Below are positions 46,644 to 57,200 of a stretch of DNA of 64,000 nt, piece by piece. The stretch lies in assembly GCA_035327565.1 (NCBI GenBank), contig DAOLDB010000005.1, positions 1 through 64,000 on the forward strand, given 5' to 3'. A program made the translations under genes and the position numbers. Position 1 is the first letter of the stretch. Each line of letters begins with the position of its first letter. Under the pieces are notes generated by a model. The model saw nothing but the letters and a program-made list of their open reading frames with translations, ran no database searches and had not been told where the DNA came from. This DNA comes from JABDLO01 sp035327565 (GTDB lineage Bacteria > Bacteroidota > Bacteroidia > Chitinophagales > Saprospiraceae).

Positions 46644-47486
46644 CTAGCCATTATAAATTTTTACGCGTTTTAGCTCTAAAGCCCCTTCATACAGTCTTTG
46701 CTTCATATTCCGTAACAATACAATTTTTCTATTGTACAATATAATTTTTTCAATTTTATCTTCAATGTATTCTAACGGAGCCTCTTCGTTTTTGTCTCTG
46801 AATTCCAGTATTTTAACAAAAAATTGATTTCCTTCCCTGAACCGGTCAAGATTTCTTCCTGACTTAAGCTGGTTGTCCGAAAACATGCCTTCAGGGAATA
46901 AGGTCTGCATATCACTATACAAAATCCAATTCTCTTGATCAAATGAACAGGTAAGACTGTATTTCCCACAATACTTTTTCATGGATTCTACTTTTTGACT
47001 TACCCAGTCATTTCTAAATTCTCTGATTTCAGACGTATTTTCTGGTACAATCGCGTAAAATGCCTTGACAATGGGCTCATTTAATACAAATGAAGAGCGG
47101 TTTCTTTGATAATATCGTATTTTTTCATCCTCAGAGACTATTGTATCCAATCGTTCCTGTACCACTTTTTTCTCAAAATTATGGATGATGAGTGATTCTT
47201 TATAATCCTGAACCAATTTATTGATATCCATATCTTTTGGCAGTGATTTTTCAGCTTCTTCCAGCAATATGGTTTTTCTTATCCATTGATCTACAAAATT
47301 ATTTAAAAAAATAATTGAATCTTCTGAATCTGAAAAAACCGGAAACACCGATTCTACATTACTGAGATATAATGTCCGGTTTCCTGCTTTAGCCAAAAGC
47401 CTGTCTTCTGTTTTTACGGAGTTCCTGCTTTCACAACTCAAAAAAACCAGAACAACAGGTAATAGATATAGAATTGCTCTGTCCAA
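46644..47486 (-). CDS. SurA_N-like lipoprotein without a catalytic parvulin domain
   Basis: 280 residues. The start is TTG, since no ATG lies between it and the upstream gene. The lipoprotein signal LYLLPVVLVFLSC gives Cys18. The remainder resembles the SurA_N/parvulin-associated helical region (LLAKAGNRTLYLSNVESVFP ... WIRKTILLEEAEK), but the GGDLG and FGVHII parvulin signatures are absent. It is probably a membrane-tethered chaperone co-acting with its two neighbours. Spacing is 5 bp from the upstream gene, and its stop directly precedes the first possible start of the downstream frame. Confidence 0.7.
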   Translation of the reverse strand: MDRAILYLLPVVLVFLSCESRNSVKTEDRLLAKAGNRTLYLSNVESVFPVFSDSEDSIIFLNNFVDQWIRKTILLEEAEKSLPKDMDINKLVQDYKESLIIHNFEKKVVQERLDTIVSEDEKIRYYQRNRSSFVLNEPIVKAFYAIVPENTSEIREFRNDWVSQKVESMKKYCGKYSLTCSFDQENWILYSDMQTLFPEGMFSDNQLKSGRNLDRFREGNQFFVKILEFRDKNEEAPLEYIEDKIEKIILYNRKIVLLRNMKQRLYEGALELKRVKIYNG

Positions 47487-47491
47487 AAGGA

Positions 47492-49447
47492 TTAAGATTT
47501 TATGATCTTCTCAATGATCTCTTTATTAATTCTTACAGGATATTCATCCTTGAGTTCTTTTACCCACAGTTCCTCCAATTCCTGTTGGTAGTTTGCCATC
47601 ACATAACCTCTGCTTTCTTCCAACGATTTGTACTTCTTAGGGTAAATTTTTTCTATTTTATACATGACACTTTCATCCTCCATTAAGGGACTTAGTGCCC
47701 CTTGTTTCCAAACCATATTTTGTATCCGTGGATCCTCAGCATTGATTTCTTCTTTAGAAAATTCAAATGCAGTTCGCTTCTTATTAAACTTTGCATCCGC
47801 TTTTTCTGTAGAATTTTTTTCCAGATACTCTATTATTTCCTGAATGTTTTCATCCGTTGAGCCCACAAATTTTATAATACTTAGAGTGGCCTCCGGGGTA
47901 TAAAAATAATTTTCACGATTTCTGTTAAAGAATTTTCTTAATCCTGCAGTGTCCGTACTCGCTTTATCCCAAACTATATTTTTACTGATTTCAAAAAGCA
48001 ATATTCCTTCTTCATATTCACGCATGAGAGAGCGGAAATCGGCATATTTATTTTCAAGATTCTTTTCTTCATAGTCCATAATCAATTGTCTGCTATATTC
48101 ATCAAAAATGAGTGTAAGGGCTTCACGGGGTGGTTTTTCCCGATTGTATTTCATCCGCATACGTGCATTTTTCCTGGCAAATTCAACAAAGTCGGAAAGA
48201 TTGAATTTTTGATTCTCATCAAAGGAAATCAATATTTCTGATGAAGTAGTTCCTGGTTCCCATCGGTAGGTGAAAAACTGATCATCCAGGGTCAATGAAA
48301 AGGAATCAAGCAAAGGATAATTAACATAAAAACCGGTTTCATTCTTTATTTCTTCAATTAAAATGTCTTTGATGTTGTTATATCGTTCTAATGTGGGAAG
48401 CTGGGGTTTCATCCTTTTTCTAAACTCTTCAAAACTTTCTTCAGGCTTGCTTAGCCTTTTAATCAGATGCCAACCGGCTTTTGTTTTTACCGGCAAAGAA
48501 ACATCACCATCGTTTTGAAGGGCAAATGCAGCGTTTTCAAAAGTAGTGTCAAATGTATTAATACCAAAAGGATTCAAACGACCACCATTAGGGGATGTAG
48601 CTCTGTCATCACTCAGTGTTTTGGCCAGTTCGAAAAAATCAGCACCGTTCAATGAAAGATGGTGTATTCGCGTGATTTTTTCCAAAGAAGCATCGGGATC
48701 TGAAGGATTTTCTCTGACGAGCAGATGGGCTACTTCAATTTTACCATATGCCGGTCTTTTGTCCTTAACCTTAATGATATGTACACCCAATCTTGTTCTG
48801 ACCGGCTTTGATATCTCTCCGGGAGCTAAAGTATAAGCAGCGTTTTCCAAATAGTAAAATCCGGTCGGCAACCATGCAGTAATATATCCAAGATCGCCCC
48901 CTTGGCCAGAGGTGTTTTCATCTTCAGACACTTCTCTTGCAACTTTTTCAAAAGCTTCTCCTCCTTCCAGGCGTTCCATAGCTTTGCTTGCCTTACTCAT
49001 CGCCTCAGCCCATTCTGATTCGGGGGCATTTCTTCTTACATTGAACAGAATATGACTTATTCTTACATCATGCTGCCTGCGTTCATACATCTCACGGATC
49101 AGTCTTTCCGACAATTCTTTTTCCATGAGGTATGAACCGGCCAATTGTTTTCTGTAGCCTGCTAATTCTTCTATCAATTCAGGAATGGTATCATAACGGA
49201 GATCTTTGGCCTTTTTGACTTTTAATTTGAAATTCACAAACAATTGGAGGTATTCTTCGACACTCTGTCTGGAGTAATCAGCATGATCACCGTGATTTTT
49301 CTCATATATATAAGTAAATTCTGACAAAGGAATTTTCTTATCACCCACTTCCAGCAAGATAGGGTCTTCTTGTGCATGCACAATGAAGGATATACCCAAT
49401 AGTAAAAAGATCCAAATGATTTCTGCCCTGTTCAATCGTATTTTCAT
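47492..49447 (-). CDS. Periplasmic peptidylprolyl isomerase with two parvulin domains
   Basis: 651 residues with a signal peptide (AEIIWIFLLLGISFIVHAQ). A SurA_N-like region (about 28-120) is followed by parvulin domain 1 (127-229: ISHILFNV, GQGGDLGYI, LGVHIIKVKD) and parvulin domain 2 (235-334: VAHLLV, SPNGGRLNPFG, AGWHLIKRL). A further ~310 residues are helical and of unknown fold. First gene of the three-gene foldase operon; expected to assist folding of outer-membrane and secreted proteins. Confidence 0.88.
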   Translation of the reverse strand: MKIRLNRAEIIWIFLLLGISFIVHAQEDPILLEVGDKKIPLSEFTYIYEKNHGDHADYSRQSVEEYLQLFVNFKLKVKKAKDLRYDTIPELIEELAGYRKQLAGSYLMEKELSERLIREMYERRQHDVRISHILFNVRRNAPESEWAEAMSKASKAMERLEGGEAFEKVAREVSEDENTSGQGGDLGYITAWLPTGFYYLENAAYTLAPGEISKPVRTRLGVHIIKVKDKRPAYGKIEVAHLLVRENPSDPDASLEKITRIHHLSLNGADFFELAKTLSDDRATSPNGGRLNPFGINTFDTTFENAAFALQNDGDVSLPVKTKAGWHLIKRLSKPEESFEEFRKRMKPQLPTLERYNNIKDILIEEIKNETGFYVNYPLLDSFSLTLDDQFFTYRWEPGTTSSEILISFDENQKFNLSDFVEFARKNARMRMKYNREKPPREALTLIFDEYSRQLIMDYEEKNLENKYADFRSLMREYEEGILLFEISKNIVWDKASTDTAGLRKFFNRNRENYFYTPEATLSIIKFVGSTDENIQEIIEYLEKNSTEKADAKFNKKRTAFEFSKEEINAEDPRIQNMVWKQGALSPLMEDESVMYKIEKIYPKKYKSLEESRGYVMANYQQELEELWVKELKDEYPVRINKEIIEKIIKS

Positions 49448-49565
49448 TCTGATTCTACAAAAATAACTATAATCTTAATTAAAAAACAATGATCCGTAAA
49501 ACGCTTTAAAACGCAAAACTCTACCTATTTATTTTTAATAATGAAATGAGCATTACAAGCCCATC

Positions 49566-51995
49566 TTATTTATATACATATCTGCGAACTACACGAGGTG
49601 CAATTCGTGTAAGAATCTCATAAGGAATTGTATTGAGCTGACCGGCTAAAGTTTCAATGCCTATGTTTTTACCAAATATTTCAACCGGATCTCCCAGTCG
49701 GATGTTCGGAGCAGTTGATACATCAATAAAAGCAACGTCCATACAAATATTTCCAATAACCGGAAGCCTTTGTCCTTCATACCATACACTACTATTCCGG
49801 TTACCCGCAATACGCATAAAGCCATCGGCGTATCCAAGATTGATGACAGCAACCTTTGCATCCCGGTCAAGAATTTCTGATAAATTGTAACCCAGCGCAT
49901 CACCTTTCTTTAATTTCTTAACACTAATTACCCGTGCTGAAAGAGTATGGACTTTTTCTAAAGTTTTTTTTGCAAAAGCCGATATTCCATACAAGCCTAT
50001 GCCAATGCGGCTATACTCAAATGTATATTGGGGAAAACGAATAATTCCGTCACTGTTCAATATATGCCTTTTAATATTTTTCTGCAGCCCCTGACATATT
50101 TGTTCATGAAATTCTGTGAAATTTTGTAACTGATGGTGAGTATAGCCATCTTTTTCAGGATCATCGGTTGCGCTTAAATGTGAAAATACAGTATCTGCTT
50201 CAATCCAAGGGTTGTATTTCAACAATTGAATCAGACCTGGAATTTCTTTCCGTGTAAATCCCAGCCTGTGCATGCCTGTATCCAGTTTGATATGCACTCT
50301 GAGGGATTGTTGCCGCTCAGATGCCATCGTTGCCAATTCAGAAAGCATAGTGAGATGATGGACAGAAGGTTCCAGCTGATATCTGAAGAATGAATCTGGT
50401 TTTTCCGGATCGGCATTAAATATAATCAGACGTGTACGAATACCTTCATTTCTAAGGTGAATAGCTTCATCCAGATTGGCAACAGCCATCATTTCAGGGC
50501 CGAGTGCAGCCAGCTCATGGGCAATGATTTCTATTCCTGACCCATAGGCGGCAGCTTTGATTACTGGAATTAATGTAGATCCCAAAGGAAGCAGTTGGTT
50601 ATAAAATTGAAAATTATGCTTGATGGCAGAAACATCAATCTCTAATTGCGCACTATGACCTTTTTTTTCCAACCTGCTAACCAATTGATGCAAACGAAAT
50701 TCACGTGCGCCTTTGATTACAATTACTTCATTTTTCCAGGGTAATTGATCGATGATTCTATTTAACGATTCCATATCTGCATAGTGATACCTTTCCCAAT
50801 CTCCCTGGATCCGGGAAGAAATTTTCCCAACAGTAATGAGTTTCTTCAGCGGATAAGAGTTTAACAACTTTTCAATCGTTAGGGTATATTTGTCGGGATC
50901 TTCAATATGGGCAAAGTCTGATAAAATGAGACAGGTGCTTCTCCCTCTGGCTTCAGAAAATGCGTGATCCAATGCCAGAGTCAATGAATTGTAATCCGCC
51001 ACATAGGCATCATTTATAATCAGGCAATCATGAATACCTTCCAATTGCTCCAAACGCATCTCCAATGGGGGTAAATTTTTTGAAAGTATCCGGATATGTT
51101 CCGGATCTATTCCAAAGGATAAAGCAACATTGACACAATGCATTAGATTTTCAAAATGGAAGTGTTCTTTCTTGACAGGAATCTTGAACTTTCCTTTCGG
51201 ATACCTAATGCTTACAATGCTATGGTCCATTGAAGTTATCCTGGTAAAGCAGGAAGAGTCATTGCCCCATGTAATTTGTTTTTTTTCACGAAATCTTTGT
51301 AAAATGGTATTGGATATCAGTTCGTGATCATGGCAATAAAAGAGCGTGTCTGAATTTTCAAAAATTTTTAGTTTTTCTTCCAGCTTTTCCATCATTGAAT
51401 CAAAGCCGGAATCATGTGCATCGCCAATATTTGTAATGAGACCCATGTCCGGAGATAATATGTCGCACATTGTTGACATTTCGCCTTTAGCCGATATACC
51501 TACTTCTATAATGGCAATTTTATGATGATGCTCTATTTGGAGTATAGATAACGGTACACCGATCGATGAATTATATGAACCTGGACTTTTAAACACCGAA
51601 TAATTCCGGCTCAAAAAATGATAGAGCCATTCTTTTACTATGGTTTTTCCATTGCTGCCGGTTATGGTGATTACTTGGAGATTGTCAAAATTGGAAAGGT
51701 GATTTTTTGCAGCAAGTTGTAATGTTTTCAACACATCATCTGCAATGAAAAAGTTGGCATTTTTTATTGCATTGGGATAATTTTTGTTGACTACAAAGTT
51801 ACGTACACCTGCTGCATAGGCTTCACTGATAAAATCATGACCATCTCTGTTTACCCCTTTGAGACAAAAAAATATTTGCCTATCTCCTTTTATAATTTTA
51901 CGGGTATCAATTGAAATTTTATCAATCACCCATTCCTTATCAAACCAAATCACCGGAGTGTCGGCCAATTCAGCAAATTCAAAGGCAGTAAACAT
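49566..51995 (-). CDS. Bifunctional MurF ligase / alanine racemase
   Basis: 809 residues from the ATG (a GTG two codons earlier is open). The first ~450 residues are the Mur ligase MurF, with P-loop TGSNGKT (112-118) and the central EVGISAKGEM. The second part is a PLP-dependent alanine racemase with IKAAAYGSG (Lys480 forms the PLP aldimine), LDTGMHRLGF and the C-terminal catalytic region YADGFMR. It makes D-alanine and joins D-Ala-D-Ala to the UDP-muramyl tripeptide, two linked steps of peptidoglycan synthesis. This fusion is typical of Bacteroidota. It starts 10 bp after purD. Confidence 0.94.
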   Translation of the reverse strand: MFTAFEFAELADTPVIWFDKEWVIDKISIDTRKIIKGDRQIFFCLKGVNRDGHDFISEAYAAGVRNFVVNKNYPNAIKNANFFIADDVLKTLQLAAKNHLSNFDNLQVITITGSNGKTIVKEWLYHFLSRNYSVFKSPGSYNSSIGVPLSILQIEHHHKIAIIEVGISAKGEMSTMCDILSPDMGLITNIGDAHDSGFDSMMEKLEEKLKIFENSDTLFYCHDHELISNTILQRFREKKQITWGNDSSCFTRITSMDHSIVSIRYPKGKFKIPVKKEHFHFENLMHCVNVALSFGIDPEHIRILSKNLPPLEMRLEQLEGIHDCLIINDAYVADYNSLTLALDHAFSEARGRSTCLILSDFAHIEDPDKYTLTIEKLLNSYPLKKLITVGKISSRIQGDWERYHYADMESLNRIIDQLPWKNEVIVIKGAREFRLHQLVSRLEKKGHSAQLEIDVSAIKHNFQFYNQLLPLGSTLIPVIKAAAYGSGIEIIAHELAALGPEMMAVANLDEAIHLRNEGIRTRLIIFNADPEKPDSFFRYQLEPSVHHLTMLSELATMASERQQSLRVHIKLDTGMHRLGFTRKEIPGLIQLLKYNPWIEADTVFSHLSATDDPEKDGYTHHQLQNFTEFHEQICQGLQKNIKRHILNSDGIIRFPQYTFEYSRIGIGLYGISAFAKKTLEKVHTLSARVISVKKLKKGDALGYNLSEILDRDAKVAVINLGYADGFMRIAGNRNSSVWYEGQRLPVIGNICMDVAFIDVSTAPNIRLGDPVEIFGKNIGIETLAGQLNTIPYEILTRIAPRVVRRYVYK

Positions 51996-52004
51996 CAGCA
52001 CGAT

Positions 52005-53285
52005 TTATTCTAGATCAAAACCAATATCGCGACGGTAATATTTTCCTTCATATGTAATATTTTCAGCCATTTTTAAAGATTGTTTGACAGCCTCCTGAAA
52101 GGTGGTTGCTAATGAAGTGATTGCTATTACCCTGCCTCCATGAGTCAATACTTTTTGTAGGCTATCCATTTTTGTCCCAGCGTGAAATACAATGGAGTCC
52201 TGATGATCAACATCGAGTCCTAAAATTTCTTTTCCGGTTTCATAAGAATCAGGGTAACCTCCCGATGTCAACATTATAGTTGCCGCATGCCGGGTATCAA
52301 AAGATATTGTGGGCAAAGGCTTATTAAAGTCCAGTCCTTCGATCAATTCCAACAGATCACTTTGTAATCGAGGCAGTATTACTTCAGTTTCTGGGTCTCC
52401 TAAACGACAATTGTATTCAATTACATAAGGCACTCCCTGAACATTGATCAAACCAAAAAACAAAAAACCTTTATAGTTCAATCCTTCTTTATTAATGCCT
52501 TCAAGGGTAGGAATGATGATCCTATCCATCACGCGATCTTTGAAACTGCCATTAAAAAATGGTACTGGTGAGACGGCACCCATACCTCCTGTATTTAAGC
52601 CGGTATCATTTTCACCAATCCTTTTATAATCTTTCGCTTCAGGGAGTAGAAAGTAACGCTTGCTGTCAGAATTCAAAAGGACAAATACAGAAAATTCAGT
52701 ACCCTTCAAAAATGTTTCAATTACTACTTTTGATGATGCACTACCAAACTGACCTTTCAACATTTTTTCCAGTATCTCCTTGGCATATTCCAGGTCATCG
52801 ATAATCAGCACGCCTTTGCCTGCTGCCAGGCCATCTGCTTTTAGTACATAAGGGGGATTCAATGACTCAAGAAATTGCCAGCCTTCTTTCAAAGTGGAAA
52901 GATCAAACTCTGCATAATCGGCTGTAGGAATGTGGTATTTTTGCATAAATTTTTTTGCGAAGGATTTACTTCCTTCAAGCAATGCCGCATCACTACCCGG
53001 CCCGATAATATTTAATTGGCTCAATCGCTTGTCAGATTTCAAATAATCAGTAAGTCCAGCCACTAAAGGGGCTTCCGGACCTATTATAAGTACATCAATT
53101 TTCTTATTCGAACAGAAATCTGCTACCGATTGAAAATTCATAAGATGAAGATCAACCTGTATCCCATACCTTTCGCTTCCTGCATTGCCCGGTCCTATGT
53201 ACAATGTGTGTAATTTAGGGCTTTGGTGAATTTTCCAGGCCAATGCGCTTTCCCTCCCCCCACTACCTGCTATGAGTACATTCAT
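52005..53285 (-). CDS. purD: Phosphoribosylamine-glycine ligase
   Basis: 426 residues from the ATG (a TTG two codons upstream is open). The N-terminal nucleotide-binding motif is MNVLIAGSGGRESALAW, then GPGNAGSE, IIGPEAPLVAGL, the ATP-grasp core (YVLKADGLAAGKGV) and the metal-binding EYNCRLGDPETE. It catalyses the second step of purine synthesis in the cytoplasm. It heads an apparent operon with murF-alr. Confidence 0.96.
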   Translation of the reverse strand: MNVLIAGSGGRESALAWKIHQSPKLHTLYIGPGNAGSERYGIQVDLHLMNFQSVADFCSNKKIDVLIIGPEAPLVAGLTDYLKSDKRLSQLNIIGPGSDAALLEGSKSFAKKFMQKYHIPTADYAEFDLSTLKEGWQFLESLNPPYVLKADGLAAGKGVLIIDDLEYAKEILEKMLKGQFGSASSKVVIETFLKGTEFSVFVLLNSDSKRYFLLPEAKDYKRIGENDTGLNTGGMGAVSPVPFFNGSFKDRVMDRIIIPTLEGINKEGLNYKGFLFFGLINVQGVPYVIEYNCRLGDPETEVILPRLQSDLLELIEGLDFNKPLPTISFDTRHAATIMLTSGGYPDSYETGKEILGLDVDHQDSIVFHAGTKMDSLQKVLTHGGRVIAITSLATTFQEAVKQSLKMAENITYEGKYYRRDIGFDLE

Positions 53286-53318
53286 TTTCAACTATTCATT
53301 TGAATAAAGTAAAAGGAG

Positions 53319-53326
53319 CAAAAGTA
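53319..53326 (-). promoter_or_regulatory. -7 promoter element of purD
   Basis: TACTTTTG on the minus strand matches TAnnTTTG, 34 bp before the purD ATG. No matching -33 TTTG was found at the usual distance. Confidence 0.4.
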
Positions 53327-53528
53327 GCCGAATTCTCCCTTCTTTTTCTCTCTTATGATATGAAAGTGGCAGGTTATTTGATATATGTACAAATAGTTTA
53401 ATGTGATATATAAATTTTCATTTAATTTTGATAGTTTTTAAGAAAATATTAGTAAAAATCAGCATAGAGCAGGGCAGTATTCGTTTATCTATGATTCATC
53501 AATATTTAAACCCAAAGACCCAAATATT

Positions 53529-54119
53529 TTGATCGGATATATAAAAGGACGCATTACCCTAAGATCCCCTAATTTTGTATACCTGGAAACGGGAGGAATA
53601 GGCTATCAGATATTTATAAATTTGCAAACTTATTCAAAGTTGGAGAATCTGGAGGAGGTGAAGTTATTTACCTATATGCATGTGCGGGAAGATAGCCATA
53701 CATTATTTGGATTTTTAGAAGAAGAGGAAAAGTCATTGTTTACTGCACTGATCAGTGTATCAGGAATAGGAACTAACACAGCACGATTAATCATGTCTTC
53801 CATGACGCATGAAGAAGTCCGTCTTTCCATTTTGCAAGATCAGGTGCTTTCTTTTTCCGCTATTAAAGGTATCGGGCCTAAAACTGCCAAGCGCATTATA
53901 TTGGATCTCAAGGATAAAATGGCAAAAGGCATATCTGACAGTCACGTTTCTGTGCAGGGAGTTGATCATTCGTGGCAAGAGGAAGCAGTATCAGCTTTGG
54001 TCGCATTGGGCTTCCCAAGACAGGTCGTCTTAAAGGCAATTTCTCAGATTGTTCAAAGTGGCCATAATATCTCCAGCTTAGAGGATTTGATCAAGAAGGT
54101 TTTAAAGCAATTATCGTGA
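53529..54119 (+). CDS. ruvA: Holliday junction helicase subunit RuvA
   Basis: 196 residues. The start is TTG, supported because the conserved N-terminus (MIGYIKGRI) begins exactly there. The OB-fold domain is followed by two helix-hairpin-helix motifs (LISVSGIGTNTARLI and FSAIKGIGPKTAKRI) and a C-terminal domain that contacts RuvB (EEAVSALVALGF). RuvA binds four-way junctions for branch migration. It lies upstream of sprA, an arrangement also seen in Flavobacterium. Confidence 0.96.
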   Translation: MIGYIKGRITLRSPNFVYLETGGIGYQIFINLQTYSKLENLEEVKLFTYMHVREDSHTLFGFLEEEEKSLFTALISVSGIGTNTARLIMSSMTHEEVRLSILQDQVLSFSAIKGIGPKTAKRIILDLKDKMAKGISDSHVSVQGVDHSWQEEAVSALVALGFPRQVVLKAISQIVQSGHNISSLEDLIKKVLKQLS

Positions 54120-54210
54120 TACAATCTTTACGAAAACGGTACGTTATTAACAAATATTTAAGGAATCCGTACATGCAAAGAGAGGTAATCCCAATGATAC
54201 AAGATATTAT

Positions 54211-57200
54211 ATGAGAGTATTTTACACCATGATAATGGTTTGGGCGGGGATATTGGGCGTGGTGGCTTATAGCAATGGTCATGGTGTAGCTCTACCTTCA
54301 GAATTATTGGAATTCTATAATATTTCTCAGGATACTTTTCCTTTAAAACCGCGTTATGGGGATTTTATAAATGATCAATCCTACAATCCCTTTGATATTA
54401 CTCCATCTCTGATTGAACAAAAAGTAGAGTACGATCCACAAACGGGAAATTATATTATTTATGAGAAAATCGGAGATGAATATTTCAGGACTCCCAGTTA
54501 CATGACTTTTCAGGAATATATGCAATGGAGATCCAAGCAGGAGGAACGCGATAATTTCAGTCGGCTTGCTGGTATTAGTACAGGCAAAAAGACAGGGATT
54601 GAATTAGCAGATCCAATGCAAAAAATTGATATTCAGAAAAACATGATTGACAGACTTTTTGGAGGATCAGAAGTGAATATTCAACCTCAGGGTAATATTG
54701 ATCTGACTTTTGGTCTTGATTATTACAGAAATGAAAATCCAAACTTGCCTCTTCGGCAACAATCTCCCGGTGTTTTATTCGATTTTGATATGAATATCGA
54801 AATGGGTGTGGACGGGAACATTGGAAAAAAATTGAATTTAGGTTTTAATTATGATACCCGGGCAACATTTGATTTCGACAGACAAATCAAGTTGGAATAT
54901 GACAGTGAGCAGTTTTCTGAAGACGATATCATCAAAAAAATTGAAGCAGGAAACGTAAGCCTTCCCTTGAGATCAAACCTGATTCAGGGCAATCAAAATC
55001 TTTTTGGATTAAAGACAGAGTTACAGTTTGGAAAATTGAGACTTACTGCCATTGCTTCTCAACAGCGCTCCCAAAGAAACAATATCAGAATCGAGAATGG
55101 TGCTTCGATTCAGACTTTCGAGATCAGGCCTGATGAATACGATGAAAACCGTCACTTTTTTCTGTCTCACCATAACAGAGACACATACGAAAGTAATTTG
55201 GAGACACTGCCATTTATCCGTTCTGCTTTTCGTATTTCCCGTCTGGAAATATGGATATCTGAAGACAGAGCGGACTACCAACCCGGCACCCGAATCATCG
55301 CTGCAGTTTCTGATTTAGCAGAGGCCAACCGTGATAAGTACACCAATACCAATGCTAATTATAATCCTCCTATGATCCAGGATCCTTTATTGGTAGGTTT
55401 GAACGGATTGCCGTTGGCAGACAACCGTTCAAATCCATTGTATCAGGAGCTGATTGCAGATGCCGATATCAATGATATTGACAAAGCGGCTACTTTGTTA
55501 AGATCAAGATACAATATGATTCAGACCAGGGATTTTGAGGTATACAGGGGCAGGAAATTGAATCCCACAGAATATACATATAATGAGCAATTGGGTTTTA
55601 TTTCACTCAATTTGCGCTTACGTCCCAATCAGGTGCTTGGGGTTGCTTATCAATATTACTACACTGCCAATTGTGATGAAATTTATCAGGTAGGAGATAT
55701 GTCAAATGAAGGCGAAGGAAATACGGCTACTGCCTCTATGGAAGTAGCCTCTCCCAAACTTTCATTTGTTAAAATGTTGAAAAGCACCAATCAACGAGTA
55801 GACCTATCGACCTGGGATTTAATGATGAAGAATGTATATCCTTTAAACAGCACCCAGATCACCAGGGAGGATTTTGAATTTGATATCTTTTTTGAAGACG
55901 ATAAAGATGGGTCTTTAAAGAAGTTTTTGCCTTTTGGTGATCTTCGGTACAGACAGCTGCTTGAAGTCTTTAATCTTGACCGGCTCAATGTTATGATGGA
56001 TCCTCAGCCGGATGGTATATTTGATTTTGTTCCGGGTGTTACAGTCATTCCCAGGACTGGAACTATGGTATTTCCGGTACTGGAACCTTTTGGCCGTTCA
56101 TTGGTCGATCTGATCGGTGATCCGCACCTGGCCGACAGTTTGAATTATAATGCCCTCTACGATACCACATTGATTGGAGCGAGAGAGCAACTGGAGAGAA
56201 ATAAGTTTGTAATGAGGACCCGGGTTAAATCCGGTTTTTCGGGGGAAGTACAATTAGGCCCTTTTGTGCCGCAGGGCTCTGTAAGGGTTACTGCCGGGGG
56301 TAGGACGCTGATTGAAAATCAGGATTATGAAATCGATTATTCATTGGGTCGGTTGAGGATCATCAACCCGGCATATCTTCAGCAAGGAACACCGGTGAAT
56401 GTTTCATTTGAAGACAATGCATTATTCAGTTTGCAACAAAAAACCATGTTAGGGCTCAGAGCTGATTATGAAGTCAGTAAAAAGCTCAGTCTGGGAGCGA
56501 CCTATCTCAGGCTCTTCGAACGTCCATTTACTCAAAAGGTAAACCTTGGAGATGATCCAATCAATAACCGGGTATTTGGATTTGACATGAATTATAGTAC
56601 AGAATCCAAATTTTTGACTAAGGCAGTAGATCGACTGCCCTTTATAAGTACCAAGGAGCCCTCTTTTCTGAATTTCTCAGCTGAGGTGGCAGCATTGAAA
56701 CCTGGGCATTCCAAAGCCATCAATTTATCCGATGACAACAGTGGAGTGGTGAGTATCGATGATTTTGAAGGGGCGTTTACAGGATTACTTTTGGGAAGTA
56801 CCAGAACCAATGACTGGGTACTTTCCAGTTGTCCATCTGACCGTCCTGAATCAGACATTCCTGACCTGGTAAGTGGGGCTAACCGTGCTTTGCTGAATTG
56901 GTATGTAATAGATATATCTGCTCTGAATAATCCGGTAGACCGCTCCAATTCATATACTCGGCTGATTCAGCAGGATGAACTCTTTGACCGGGATGTACAA
57001 ATAGGGCTTTCTAATCTTTTTACATTCGATTTAAGTTATTATCCTAAAGAAAGAGGGCCGTATAACTTTGATTTACCTGGCGGTACAGCATATTCTGCGG
57101 GTTTATCCCTTAATGCTGATGGAACCGATATTGTGTTGAATAACCCCGAATCCCGTTGGGGAGGTATAATGAGGTATTTTCCTAATACTGATTTTGAAGC

